Positions 11,916 to 19,777 of a DNA stretch of 22,530 nt are shown piece after piece. The position numbers and the translations under genes were made by a program. A model generated the notes under the pieces. That model had not been told where the DNA came from. It searched no databases and saw only the letters and a list, made by a program, of their open reading frames with translations. Location of the stretch: NCBI GenBank assembly GCA_964597535.1, contig CAZQYB010000025.1, positions 1 to 22,530 of the forward strand, given 5' to 3'. Source of the stretch: CAZQYB01 sp964597535. Its GTDB lineage: Bacteria; Planctomycetota; Phycisphaerae; Sedimentisphaerales; Anaerobacaceae. Position 1 is the first letter of the stretch. Every line of letters starts with the position of its first letter.

Positions 11916-13694
11916 ATGCGGAAAAAACCTGTTGCGATGCTATGGATAGCTTGCGTTCTGCTGGTCAATTGCTGCGCACAAGGCCGGAATACAACTACAG
12001 TTCCCACTCCCCCCGTTGAGCTGACAGGAAATGAAAAGCAGTCTTCGTCCGCGCATCTTGAAGTCGCTCGTATGGATGGCAGGGCCGGCATCGCCGTCAT
12101 TTTTCAGGGCGCCAAAGAGCTTCACTACTATGCAAGAGCGGAAACCGCCCCCGCTGCCGGCTTCGAACTGAAGGTCGAAGCCAAATCCGAAAACTTTGTC
12201 TTTGACAAACCTGTCTTACCAATGTGGGACATCATCGTGGACCCCTTTGGCAGGAAAGTCGAGGTATATGCAGGCCGCTTCACCGTCTTTGTGCCAATCA
12301 AAAAAGCCAACGTCCCGACCAAGCTCGCTGGCCCTGTTAAGGTCAAAATCTCAGGCCAGACTTGTACAAATATGGTTTGCCTGCCGCCATTCGAAAAAAC
12401 GCTGCCCGTAACGATTGATTACAGTCAGGCCGACTCCTGGAAAGAAATCAGCTTCAAAACCGCCCCCGACGAATACCAGGTAGTTAAAGGCCCGAGTTAT
12501 TCACCCTGGTTTGCTCTTGGTTTGGCCTTCCTGGCGGGCCTGTCCCTGAATATTATGCCCTGCGTCTGGCCCGTCCTGCCCATCATTGTTATGCGCATTG
12601 TCGAGCAGGCAAAACAGAGCAAAGGCAAATCGACCGTAATGGGCCTTGCCTTTTGTCTTGGGATATTACTGTTCTTCGCCTGCCTCGCGGGCGCAAACAT
12701 TATCTTGCAGGTCTTTTACAGCACCGCCCTGCAGTGGGGTGACCAGTTCCGCAACCCGGCCTTTGTTGCCGGTATGGCGCTTTTGCTGATTGTGCTGGCA
12801 TTGTTTATGTTCGGCCTCTTTACCGTTACCGTCCCGTCTGCAATATCAGGCAAAGCCGGTTCCGGCAGGGGATATACCGGAGCTGTGGGAATGGGCTTCC
12901 TGGCTGCTATATTGAGCACACCCTGCAGCTTCGCAATCCTCGCCGCGGCCTTTGCCTGGGCGCAAGCTCAGCGATTAGTACTGGGCACGCTCGCCATAAT
13001 GGTTATTGGCGTGGGGATGGCTGTACCGTACGCAATGCTTACTTCAATGCCCGGCTTACTAAAACGCACGCCCAAGCCGGGACGATGGATGGAGTTGTTC
13101 AAGCAAACAATCGGATTTGTTCTGCTCATTATCGCCGTAAAGCTCATCGTCGCCCTGCCCGAAGTCCGCACAGCCCGCATACTTTATTTTGCCGTAATCC
13201 TTGCGTTTTGCGTTTGGATGTGGAGTGGCTGGGTCGATTACAACACCAAACCATCACGCAAGTGGCTTGTGCGAATTATCGCCGTACTTCTGGCAGTTGT
13301 AGCAGGATGGACCTTTCTGCCCGCACCAACCGAAGAGCTTATCGACTGGCAAAAGTACGATGCCGCCGTTATAGAAACCGCCAAAGCCCAGGGAAAACCT
13401 GTTCTGATTAAGTTCACTGCGGACTGGTGTTTAAGCTGTCAGGCGGCGGACAGATTGGTTTTTCGGCGCAAAGACATCGCAAAATTAATCGAAGAAAAGA
13501 ATGTTTTGGCAATCAAAGCCGACACTACCGTCAAAGACTACCCGGCGACGATTGCCCTGAAAAATGTTTACAACGAACCAGGCGTCCCCGTCAGCATCCT
13601 GCTTGTCCCAGCTAAGGAGGAGTCAGTCAGATGGCGAGGTATGGCCTTTGGCGACCAACTGAAAACACAATTGGAGAAACTTCCCACTCGATAA
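11916..13694 (+). CDS. dsbD: Thiol:disulfide interchange protein DsbD
   Basis: A protein of 592 residues with the full three-domain DsbD plan. It carries electrons from cytoplasmic thioredoxin across the inner membrane to periplasmic thiols. An N-terminal signal is followed by the alpha domain with CTNMVC (Cys150 and Cys155), an eight-helix membrane beta domain with the essential cysteines in NIMPCVWPV (Cys216) and LSTPCSFAI (Cys337), and a C-terminal thioredoxin-like gamma domain with WCLSC (Cys505, Cys508). All six redox cysteines are present. It lies 34 bases after ftsH and 5 bases before nth, so it is probably in the same transcript. It may serve cytochrome maturation or repair of envelope proteins; no partner such as DsbC is in the window. 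Confidence 0.93.
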   Translation: MRKKPVAMLWIACVLLVNCCAQGRNTTTVPTPPVELTGNEKQSSSAHLEVARMDGRAGIAVIFQGAKELHYYARAETAPAAGFELKVEAKSENFVFDKPVLPMWDIIVDPFGRKVEVYAGRFTVFVPIKKANVPTKLAGPVKVKISGQTCTNMVCLPPFEKTLPVTIDYSQADSWKEISFKTAPDEYQVVKGPSYSPWFALGLAFLAGLSLNIMPCVWPVLPIIVMRIVEQAKQSKGKSTVMGLAFCLGILLFFACLAGANIILQVFYSTALQWGDQFRNPAFVAGMALLLIVLALFMFGLFTVTVPSAISGKAGSGRGYTGAVGMGFLAAILSTPCSFAILAAAFAWAQAQRLVLGTLAIMVIGVGMAVPYAMLTSMPGLLKRTPKPGRWMELFKQTIGFVLLIIAVKLIVALPEVRTARILYFAVILAFCVWMWSGWVDYNTKPSRKWLVRIIAVLLAVVAGWTFLPAPTEELIDWQKYDAAVIETAKAQGKPVLIKFTADWCLSCQAADRLVFRRKDIAKLIEEKNVLAIKADTTVKDYPATIALKNVYNEPGVPVSILLVPAKEESVRWRGMAFGDQLKTQLEKLPTR

Positions 13695-13699
13695 CAGCT

Positions 13700-14389
13700 A
13701 TGCCAAAAAAAACAGCAGCAAAAAAAACAAAGATAAAAGTTGAAAAAGACCAAGCCAGGCAGAGGGTCAGAAAAATTCTGCCGATATTGAAAAAGGCATA
13801 CCCCGGCGCAAAGACCGCGCTTAACTTTAAAAATCCCCTGGAACTGCTTATCGCCACAATTCTCTCAGCCCAGTGCACGGACGCCAGGGTCAATATGGTC
13901 ACCAAAGAAGTGTTCAAGAAATACAAATCAGCCAAAGACTGGGTAAAAGCCGACATAAAACATATCGAAGAGGATATAAGAACCACCGGCTTTTACCACA
14001 ATAAAGCAATCAGCATCAAAGGCACCTGTTCAAAGATAATCGAGCAATTTGACGGCAAAGTCCCCAACACAATGCAAGAGCTTACTGCACTTCCCGGTGT
14101 GGGTAGAAAAACGGCAAATGTTGTATTGGGCAACGCCTTCGGCAAACCGGCAATAGCCTGCGATACCCACGTTATTCGCCTCTCCCGCCGATTGGGACTT
14201 TCAGAAAACAGCAACGCCGTAAAGTTGGAATTTGATTTGGCCGAAATAGTACCGAAGAAAAGCTGGACGCTATTCAGTCATCTGCTGATTTTCCACGGGC
14301 GAAATATCTGCAATGCACGCAAGCCGGACTGCGAAAATTGCCCAATTTCAAGATATTGTCCGGCTGCAAACAACCCGGCTTTGTGGTAG
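13700..14389 (+). CDS. nth: Endonuclease III (DNA glycosylase/AP lyase)
   Basis: A protein of 229 residues from the ATG at 13700; an earlier in-frame start at 13631 would overlap dsbD by 64 bases and adds no family sequence. It removes oxidised pyrimidines and nicks abasic sites in base excision repair. Visible features are a Lys-rich N-terminal tail, the family segment NPLELLIATILSAQCTDARVN, the helix-hairpin-helix LPGVGRKTANVVL with the catalytic lysine, the catalytic aspartate in CDTHVIRLSRRLG, and the 4Fe-4S loop C-X6-C-X2-C-X5-C (CNARKPDCENCPISRYC) near the end. The Lys/Ala-rich N-terminal extension is about 15-20 residues longer than the E. coli enzyme. The ribosome site is weak, so translation may depend on dsbD just upstream. 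Confidence 0.95.
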   Translation: MPKKTAAKKTKIKVEKDQARQRVRKILPILKKAYPGAKTALNFKNPLELLIATILSAQCTDARVNMVTKEVFKKYKSAKDWVKADIKHIEEDIRTTGFYHNKAISIKGTCSKIIEQFDGKVPNTMQELTALPGVGRKTANVVLGNAFGKPAIACDTHVIRLSRRLGLSENSNAVKLEFDLAEIVPKKSWTLFSHLLIFHGRNICNARKPDCENCPISRYCPAANNPALW

Positions 14390-14447
14390 AATGAGAATCA
14401 GATGGTGTGCAGTAGAATAACAGAATATCAAAGGAGAATTTTTACCT

Positions 14448-15137
14448 ATGGCGGATATTATTGATAAACCCGTAAAGGACCTCTGGCGAATATTCAGGGT
14501 AATGGCTGAGTTCGTCGAGGGATTTGATGAGCTTGGTTCTATTGGGCCCGCCGTATCCTTCTTCGGCTCATCGAGGGCAAAGCCAAACGAAAAGTATTAC
14601 AAACTCGCCGTGAAAACCGCCTCCGAAATAGCAAAGGCCGGATTCGCAGTAATAACCGGCGGCGGAGGGGGAATTATGGAGGCGGCAAATAAGGGCGCCG
14701 CACAAGTAAACGGTAAAAGCATCGGCCTTAATATCGAACTGCCTTTGGAACAGATACCAAACGAGTATCAGAACCTGTCACTGCACTTTAGATATTTCTT
14801 TTGTCGCAAGGTTATGTTCCTCAAATACGCTCATGGCTTTATAGTCTTCCCCGGCGGTTATGGAACTATGGACGAATTTTTCGAGTCGCTCGTACTCATT
14901 CAAACATTAAAGCAGGCCTCTTTCCCCGTCATTTTGATGGGCTCCGAATACTGGGATGGATTAATTAAGTGGATGAACGAAAAGATGCTAAAAGAACACA
15001 ACCACATCTCACCGGAAGATATGGACGTCTTCACGGTGGTCGATGAACCCAAGGCCGCCGTCAAAATCATAGTGGATTTCAAGGAAGCAAAAGGTCATGT
15101 CGGAATAGAGCTGCCCCCGGGAATGAAAAAAATCTAA
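14448..15137 (+). CDS. LOG-family nucleoside 5'-monophosphate phosphoribohydrolase (TIGR00730-like)
   Basis: A protein of 229 residues with the Rossmann-type lysine decarboxylase/LOG fold. The defining motif PGGYGTMDE (about residues 138-146) is complete, preceded by SFFGSSRAKPNEKYY and ITGGGGGIMEAANKGA. Members cleave AMP or cytokinin nucleotides to release the base and ribose phosphate; the old name lysine decarboxylase is wrong. The bacterial substrate here is unknown. AAGGAG lies 11 bases before the ATG, a slightly long spacing. It is 58 bases after nth and is the last gene of this rightward run, facing the convergent radical SAM gene. Confidence 0.88.
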   Translation: MADIIDKPVKDLWRIFRVMAEFVEGFDELGSIGPAVSFFGSSRAKPNEKYYKLAVKTASEIAKAGFAVITGGGGGIMEAANKGAAQVNGKSIGLNIELPLEQIPNEYQNLSLHFRYFFCRKVMFLKYAHGFIVFPGGYGTMDEFFESLVLIQTLKQASFPVILMGSEYWDGLIKWMNEKMLKEHNHISPEDMDVFTVVDEPKAAVKIIVDFKEAKGHVGIELPPGMKKI

Positions 15138-15200
15138 TTGCTCGCGAGATACATTTGCCGAGATACTTAACCGAACCAAAGGTCACGAGGGTCGAACTTA

Positions 15201-15263
15201 CTACACCTGACACCCTGTTCTCCAGATGTCCTGCACCCTGATACTCTGATTACCCGATACCCT
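15201..15263. repeat. Degenerate 8-bp tandem repeat between convergent genes
   Basis: The 63 bases split cleanly into eight words: CTACACCT, GACACCCT, GTTCTCCA, GATGTCCT, GCACCCT, GATACTCT, GATTACCC, GATACCCT. All are 8 bases except one of 7, and they share the consensus GATACCCT. On the opposite strand this is a G-rich array (AGGGTATC-like). Two more weak words may continue to the right into the end of the radical SAM gene. No hairpin terminator was seen in the 133-base gap. Confidence 0.7.
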
Positions 15264-15270
15264 CATCTAC

Positions 15271-17058
15271 TCATCCACGCATTTTCGCTTCCTCCAAATG
15301 CCCCAACAGATATTTCTTATCCGGCCCGCCTAAATGCTCCCACGGCAAAACCTCGTCACAGTCAAATTGCCTTCGAGCGACCGCCTCAACATCCAAACCG
15401 AATTTCTCAAATGCCTTTTTCCAAATTTCATAGTCAAAACACTCGTTCCACAAATCAAACCTTGCACCCCCCTGCCACGCCGCTTCGACAACATCGCAAA
15501 GTCGCCTGTCGCCGCGCCCTATCGCCGACTCTAACACACTCCGGCTAATATTATGGAATTTGAACCGCAAAAACCTTGCTCGAAGTTTTTTTTTCTCATC
15601 GAGTATCAACCGTTTTGCCTGCTCGAAATACGTTTTTGGTTTTTGCCAGAGCCAGCCAAACGGCGTATGCGCCTTCGGCACAAACCAGCTTATGGTAATG
15701 TTTATCTGCCCCGTTCTGCCGCTCACATCTTTGCCAAGTCGCGCCAACTTAAATGACAAATTTGCAATCTCTCTTATGTCCTCCTCGCTTTCACCCGGCA
15801 GACCAACCATAAAGTATAGCTTTAATCGCTGCCACCCCGCCCGGTAAGCTGCCTCAACGCCGGCAAACAAATCCTCATCCTTCAACGGCTTGTTGATAAT
15901 CTCTCTTAGTCTTTCACTGGCCGCCTCAACCGCAATTGTCAGACCGCTTTTTCTCACGCTCGTTACCAGCTTAGGCAACAGTCTCAACTGCTGGCCAACA
16001 CGCAAACTCGGCAGCGACAGGCCGACATATTTGTCCCGAAAATATTCATCCAGCCCCCCAACCAATTCTTCAAGGTCGGGATAGTCACCGGTCGATAAAC
16101 TCAGCAGACTTACCGTATCAAATCCGCTTGCTGCGTAACCGGCCTTTGCAATATCGATAATTTTTTCAACACTGCGGTAACGAACAGGCCTTCTGCAAAA
16201 GCTCGCCTGGCAAAATCGACACCGACCCGGACAGCCCCGCATAATCTCGACACTGACTCGTTCGTGAACGGCCTGGGCAAACGGAACTATCGGCCGAAGC
16301 ACAATAGCAGCGCTATCAAAATCCTCGACAACCGCATTCGCCAACTGCGCGCCCAAATCAGGAACTTCCGACCCGAACGACTTTATCTTCTCACCGTCAT
16401 ATTCGAACTTATAAAACGCAGGGACATACGCCCAGTCGAACTGCTCAGCAGCCGACAAAAGAATTTCTTCTTTTGTCGCGCCGGCTTCTTTCTCACGCTT
16501 AACCAATTGCACAAGTTCAACAACCGCTTCCTCACCTTCACCGAGCACAAACAAATCAACGAACTCAGCGATAGGTTCACAGCAATTAGACATACCTCCG
16601 CCTGCGATTACCAACGGGTCATTTTCATCTCGAAGACTGCTGCGAATATTCAGCCCGCCGAGGTCAAGCATATTGAGCACATTCGTATAGCAAAGCTCAT
16701 TGGTTAAGCTAAAACCAACAATATCAAAACTCTTCAGTGCTGCTTTGGATTCCAGACTAAACAGCTGAATTTCTTTCTCACGCAGCACTTTTTCAGCATC
16801 TGTCCAGGGCGTAAAGACCCGCTCAGCGGCCACGCCCTCCATTTTGTTGAGAACATCATAGATAATTGCAAGACCCAGATAGCTCATCGCCACTTCGTAA
16901 ATATCCGGGAAGCACAATGCGATGGTTAATTCGCTTTGTGACAGGTCTTTTTTGATTTGGTTAATTTCACCGCCGATGTACCTGCTCGGCCTGCGAACGT
17001 ACGGCAGAAACTCCCGCTCAACTCGCTCTGTCAATATTGTTACCTCTCTCTTGTCCAC
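15271..17058 (-). CDS. B12-binding-type radical SAM protein (TIGR03960-like)
   Basis: A protein of 595 residues. The N-terminal part (RPSRYIGGEINQIKKD...IALCFPDIYEVAMSYLGLAIIYDVLN) is the B12-binding-like domain of this family, with GEGEEAVVEL before the radical SAM domain. The radical SAM cysteines are CPGRCRFC (Cys276, Cys280, Cys283) in EIMRGCPGRCRFCQASF. The family is widespread in anaerobes, often beside a DUF2344 gene, and its reaction is not established; here no DUF2344 partner adjoins it. The start is uncertain. The GTG at 17058 has no ribosome site and would coincide with the transcript start predicted from TATAAT at 17070-17065; a TTG at 17034 has GAGAGG 8 bases ahead and would give 587 residues (TERVEREFLPYVRRP...). 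I think the TTG is the more likely start. Confidence 0.87.
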   Translation of the reverse strand: MDKREVTILTERVEREFLPYVRRPSRYIGGEINQIKKDLSQSELTIALCFPDIYEVAMSYLGLAIIYDVLNKMEGVAAERVFTPWTDAEKVLREKEIQLFSLESKAALKSFDIVGFSLTNELCYTNVLNMLDLGGLNIRSSLRDENDPLVIAGGGMSNCCEPIAEFVDLFVLGEGEEAVVELVQLVKREKEAGATKEEILLSAAEQFDWAYVPAFYKFEYDGEKIKSFGSEVPDLGAQLANAVVEDFDSAAIVLRPIVPFAQAVHERVSVEIMRGCPGRCRFCQASFCRRPVRYRSVEKIIDIAKAGYAASGFDTVSLLSLSTGDYPDLEELVGGLDEYFRDKYVGLSLPSLRVGQQLRLLPKLVTSVRKSGLTIAVEAASERLREIINKPLKDEDLFAGVEAAYRAGWQRLKLYFMVGLPGESEEDIREIANLSFKLARLGKDVSGRTGQINITISWFVPKAHTPFGWLWQKPKTYFEQAKRLILDEKKKLRARFLRFKFHNISRSVLESAIGRGDRRLCDVVEAAWQGGARFDLWNECFDYEIWKKAFEKFGLDVEAVARRQFDCDEVLPWEHLGGPDKKYLLGHLEEAKMRG

Positions 17059-17072
17059 GGCGGTATTATAGA

Positions 17073-17101
17073 TTGATATTTGATTGTTTTCTATTTATTA
17101 T
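17073..17101 (+). promoter_or_regulatory. apbE promoter candidate in the divergent region
   Basis: TTGATA (17073-17078), 17 bases, TATTAT (17096-17101), putting the transcript start near 17108 and leaving about 40 bases before apbE. A leftward TATAAT (17070-17065) for the radical SAM gene abuts it but has no clear -35. The 8-bp inverted pair GATTGATA (17071-17078) and TATCAATC (17110-17117) brackets the apbE promoter and could be a regulator site. Confidence 0.55.
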
Positions 17102-17146
17102 TGCTTAATTATCAATCATCAAGTTCTGTGTATCGAAAGGATTTTT

Positions 17147-18184
17147 ATGAATAAGCAGAATATTCGCATTGCAATTGGAATCATTGTTGCCGTCTGCTTG
17201 ATTGCTGCATTATATATTCGGCCGAGACCTCCCGCCGAGGCCGACAGCAGCCATCGACCGGTGATGGGGACATTGGCCCAAATCGTAGCGGTCGCACCGG
17301 ATACGAACACAGCTAAGCGATGCATCGAAGCCGGCTTTGCGGAAATTAACAAAGTTGACGAGCTGATGAGCGATTACAAGAACGACTCGGAAATAAGCAA
17401 GGTCAACCGAAATGCTTTTAAGCAAGCAGTCAAAGTCAGCAAATCAACATACGAAGTCCTGCAAAAAGCTGTCCGGTTCAGCAAACTTTCTTCCAGCGCC
17501 TTTGATGTCACGGTGGGACCATTAGTGCAGCTTTGGCGTTCGGCTTCCGAAGCGAACTCTGTCCCCACCGATACCGAACTCCAGCAAGCTCGCTCGAAGG
17601 TCGGCTACGAGCTGCTCATACTCGATGCCAATGAAATGAGTGTGCGATTCGCCGTTGACGGTATGAAGCTGGATTTGGGCGGCATAGCGAAAGGATACGC
17701 AATCGACAAGGCGGTCGAGGCGATGAAAAAATCCGGCGCACTCGGGGCAATGGTCGATATCGGCGGTGACATTCGATGCTTCGGCACTCCGTCAAAGGGC
17801 AAAAGCCACTGGCTAATCGGCGTGCAGGACCCCAACAAAACAGAAGATTTAATCGGAACGTCTTTGCTCGTCTTGAAGCTGACAGACGCCGCAATCGCAA
17901 CCAGCGGAAACTATCGGCGGTTCGCCTTGATAAAAGGCAAAAAGTACACTCATATCATAAGCCGCAAAACCGCAGCGGGTGCCGAGGGTTTATCAAGCGT
18001 AACCATTATCGCCAAAAATGCAATGGATGCCGACGCCCTCGCAACAGCCGTCACCGTAATGGGTACGGAAAAAGGTCTTGCCTTAATCGAAAAATTACCG
18101 CAAACCGAGGCGATTTTGATAACCTCACCACCACAGCAAAAATTTATAAAAACCACCGGCGCAGAAAAATACATAAAAAGATAA
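17147..18184 (+). CDS. apbE: FAD:protein FMN transferase ApbE
   Basis: A protein of 345 residues from the ATG at 17147, which has GAAAGG 6 bases ahead; an upstream in-frame start at 17084 lies within the promoter. ApbE moves FMN from FAD to a threonine of target proteins such as RnfG, RnfD and NqrB/C, outside the membrane. An N-terminal anchor (IRIAIGIIVAVCLIAALYI) is followed by PVMGTLAQIVAV, DVTVGPLVQLW, the FAD-site segment LDLGGIAKGYAIDKA, DIGGDI, ATSGNYRRF, THIISRKTA (family HIIDPRTG) and DADALATAVTVMG. No lipobox is seen. It lies 34 bases from, and convergent with, rnfB, so it is not in the rnf transcript but is adjacent. Its obvious local substrates are RnfG and RnfD. Confidence 0.93.
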   Translation: MNKQNIRIAIGIIVAVCLIAALYIRPRPPAEADSSHRPVMGTLAQIVAVAPDTNTAKRCIEAGFAEINKVDELMSDYKNDSEISKVNRNAFKQAVKVSKSTYEVLQKAVRFSKLSSSAFDVTVGPLVQLWRSASEANSVPTDTELQQARSKVGYELLILDANEMSVRFAVDGMKLDLGGIAKGYAIDKAVEAMKKSGALGAMVDIGGDIRCFGTPSKGKSHWLIGVQDPNKTEDLIGTSLLVLKLTDAAIATSGNYRRFALIKGKKYTHIISRKTAAGAEGLSSVTIIAKNAMDADALATAVTVMGTEKGLALIEKLPQTEAILITSPPQQKFIKTTGAEKYIKR

Positions 18185-18218
18185 CCCCCTAATAAATGCT
18201 GCCCCCTGTCCGAATTGT

Positions 18219-19094
18219 TCAAACAGTTGCGGGCTTTTCAGCCGGTTGTTCAGCAACTCGGGCGGTTTTGCCGACCTCGATGATTACCTTCGTCGGGCAC
18301 TTGTTCATAGCGGTTTCAGTCTGCTCGCTCGGCTGGTACTTTTCATAATCCAGCCGGGCCAAATTGTCCTCAACCGAAAACACGTCGGTTTGCTTGGCAC
18401 AGATGCCGCACCCGATACATCCGACCTTGCACATCGACCGTGCCATCTTGCCGCTCTCTCTGCTGCTGCACGCAACCGTCAACATATTTTCATAACCGAA
18501 AGGAACCATTTCGATTAAATTACGAGGGCAGGCCTTTGCGCAGGCACCGCAACCGGTGCATTTTTCATAGTCAACGACAGCCAGGCCGTCAACGATTCTG
18601 ATTGCCTCAAACCTGCAGACACTCACACAATCGCCGAAGCCGAGGCACCCAAATTTGCACGCCTGCACATTAGCTAAGGCGTTTGCCGATATGCACGTTG
18701 GTATGCCCTCGTATTTTGCGTAATAAGTCTTGTCCCCACTGCGAGCCCGGCAGTGCACAATCGGTCTTTTAGGTGCGCCCGACTCGCTGATTTGCAGGCT
18801 CAATATTTTACCAATTGCTTCTATGGTTTTTTGTCCCCCCGGCGCGCATTCGCCGAGCAGTTCGGGATTTTCCAGAACCGCTTCGGCATATTGCCAACAT
18901 CCCGCAAATCCGCACGCCCCGCAGTCGAGCTTCGGCAGGACATCGTGTATCTGCTCAATCTTCGGGTCAACCTCGACTTTCAGCTTTTCACTTGCGAACA
19001 AAAGCACAACTGCAAAGCCGCTGCCCAGCCCCAGCATCGTCAGCCCCGCAGGCCACGCACTATTCCACAACTCCAACGCACTCGCTAATACCAT
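18219..19094 (-). CDS. rnfB: Rnf complex iron-sulfur subunit RnfB
   Basis: A protein of 291 residues from the ATG at 19094, preferred to an in-frame TTG at 19121 because it gives the usual short lead into the membrane anchor (GLTMLGLGSGFAVVLLFA). RnfB takes electrons from reduced ferredoxin. Clusters visible: the N-terminal CGACGFAGC...C motif after the anchor; CKFGCLGFGDCVSVC with CTGCGACAKACP, a complete pair of 4Fe-4S sites; then a third ferredoxin-like unit with CIGCGIC and a final KCP. In that last unit the ligands of one cluster are missing (CxxCxxC followed by QTD, and YQPSEQT where a CxxCxxC would stand), leaving one 4Fe-4S site. Last gene of the rnf operon, 80 bases after rnfA. A short Ala/Glu-rich tail ends the protein. 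Confidence 0.92.
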   Translation of the reverse strand: MVLASALELWNSAWPAGLTMLGLGSGFAVVLLFASEKLKVEVDPKIEQIHDVLPKLDCGACGFAGCWQYAEAVLENPELLGECAPGGQKTIEAIGKILSLQISESGAPKRPIVHCRARSGDKTYYAKYEGIPTCISANALANVQACKFGCLGFGDCVSVCRFEAIRIVDGLAVVDYEKCTGCGACAKACPRNLIEMVPFGYENMLTVACSSRESGKMARSMCKVGCIGCGICAKQTDVFSVEDNLARLDYEKYQPSEQTETAMNKCPTKVIIEVGKTARVAEQPAEKPATV

Positions 19095-19142
19095 CTTAAA
19101 GAACCAAACACTGAAACTCAAATTCTAAAATTAAATCGATAA

Positions 19143-19171
19143 TTTTGCATTTTGATTTTTGATTTTTAATC
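19143..19171. repeat. Short-word AT repeat between rnfA and rnfB
   Basis: The 80-base gap between rnfA and rnfB holds TTTTGCA, TTTTGATT, TTTGATT and TTTAATC in succession (plus-strand reading), a degenerate word repeat like those elsewhere in the window. It interrupts an operon otherwise packed with overlaps of 8-11 bases or gaps of 12-16. Confidence 0.55.
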
Positions 19172-19174
19172 TTC

Positions 19175-19765
19175 TTACCTTATCATTCCCGCAAATCCCA
19201 TAAAGGCCAATGTAAGCAGCCCCGCGGTAATCAGCGTAATAGGCGCCCCTTTAAGGCACTCAGGCACGTCGGCCAGATTAAGGTTCTCCCGAATACCCGC
19301 CATAATACAAATCGCCATAGTAAAACCTATCCCGCCTCCGAAACTCAACACAACCGCCTCGAGCAGATTATCAATGCCCCAGAGACTGATAAAAAGACAC
19401 AGTCCCAAAATCGCGCAGTTTGTCGTAATCAACGGCAAGAATATGCCAAAGCTCTGATACAGTGAGGGAAAGAATTTTCGCACATACATCTCGACAAGCT
19501 GCACCGCACCGGCAATAACCAATATAAAGCACACGTATCGTGTAACCCCAAGACCAAACTTCATCAAAATCCAGTGGTCAATCATCCACGTCAGTGTCCC
19601 GCTCAGTGTCACCACAAATGTCACCGCCATACCCATACCGAAAGCCATATCGATTCTGCCGGACACGCCAAGATACGGACAAATACCCAGAAACTTCGTG
19701 AACACAAGATTATTAATCAGGACGATAGATATAAAACCTAAAAGCAAAATGTTGAGAGTATCCAT
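19175..19765 (-). CDS. rnfA: Rnf complex membrane subunit RnfA
   Basis: A membrane protein of 196 residues with six helices, of the RnfA/RnfE/NqrD/NqrE family. RnfA and RnfE pack as an inverted pair in the membrane and in current structures hold a 2Fe-2S cluster between them. Family marks are the start LINNLVFTKFLGICPYLGVS and the mirrored LITTNCAILGL, each with the conserved cysteine. AGGAG lies 9 bases upstream of the ATG at 19765, and 12 bases separate it from rnfE. Length and motifs are normal. Confidence 0.96.
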   Translation of the reverse strand: MDTLNILLLGFISIVLINNLVFTKFLGICPYLGVSGRIDMAFGMGMAVTFVVTLSGTLTWMIDHWILMKFGLGVTRYVCFILVIAGAVQLVEMYVRKFFPSLYQSFGIFLPLITTNCAILGLCLFISLWGIDNLLEAVVLSFGGGIGFTMAICIMAGIRENLNLADVPECLKGAPITLITAGLLTLAFMGFAGMIR

Positions 19766-19777
19766 AAATCACATCTC

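Noticed and set aside
18185..18218. Terminator between convergent apbE and rnfB
   Set aside because: The 34-base gap contains no hairpin followed by a T-run on either strand that I could pair convincingly.
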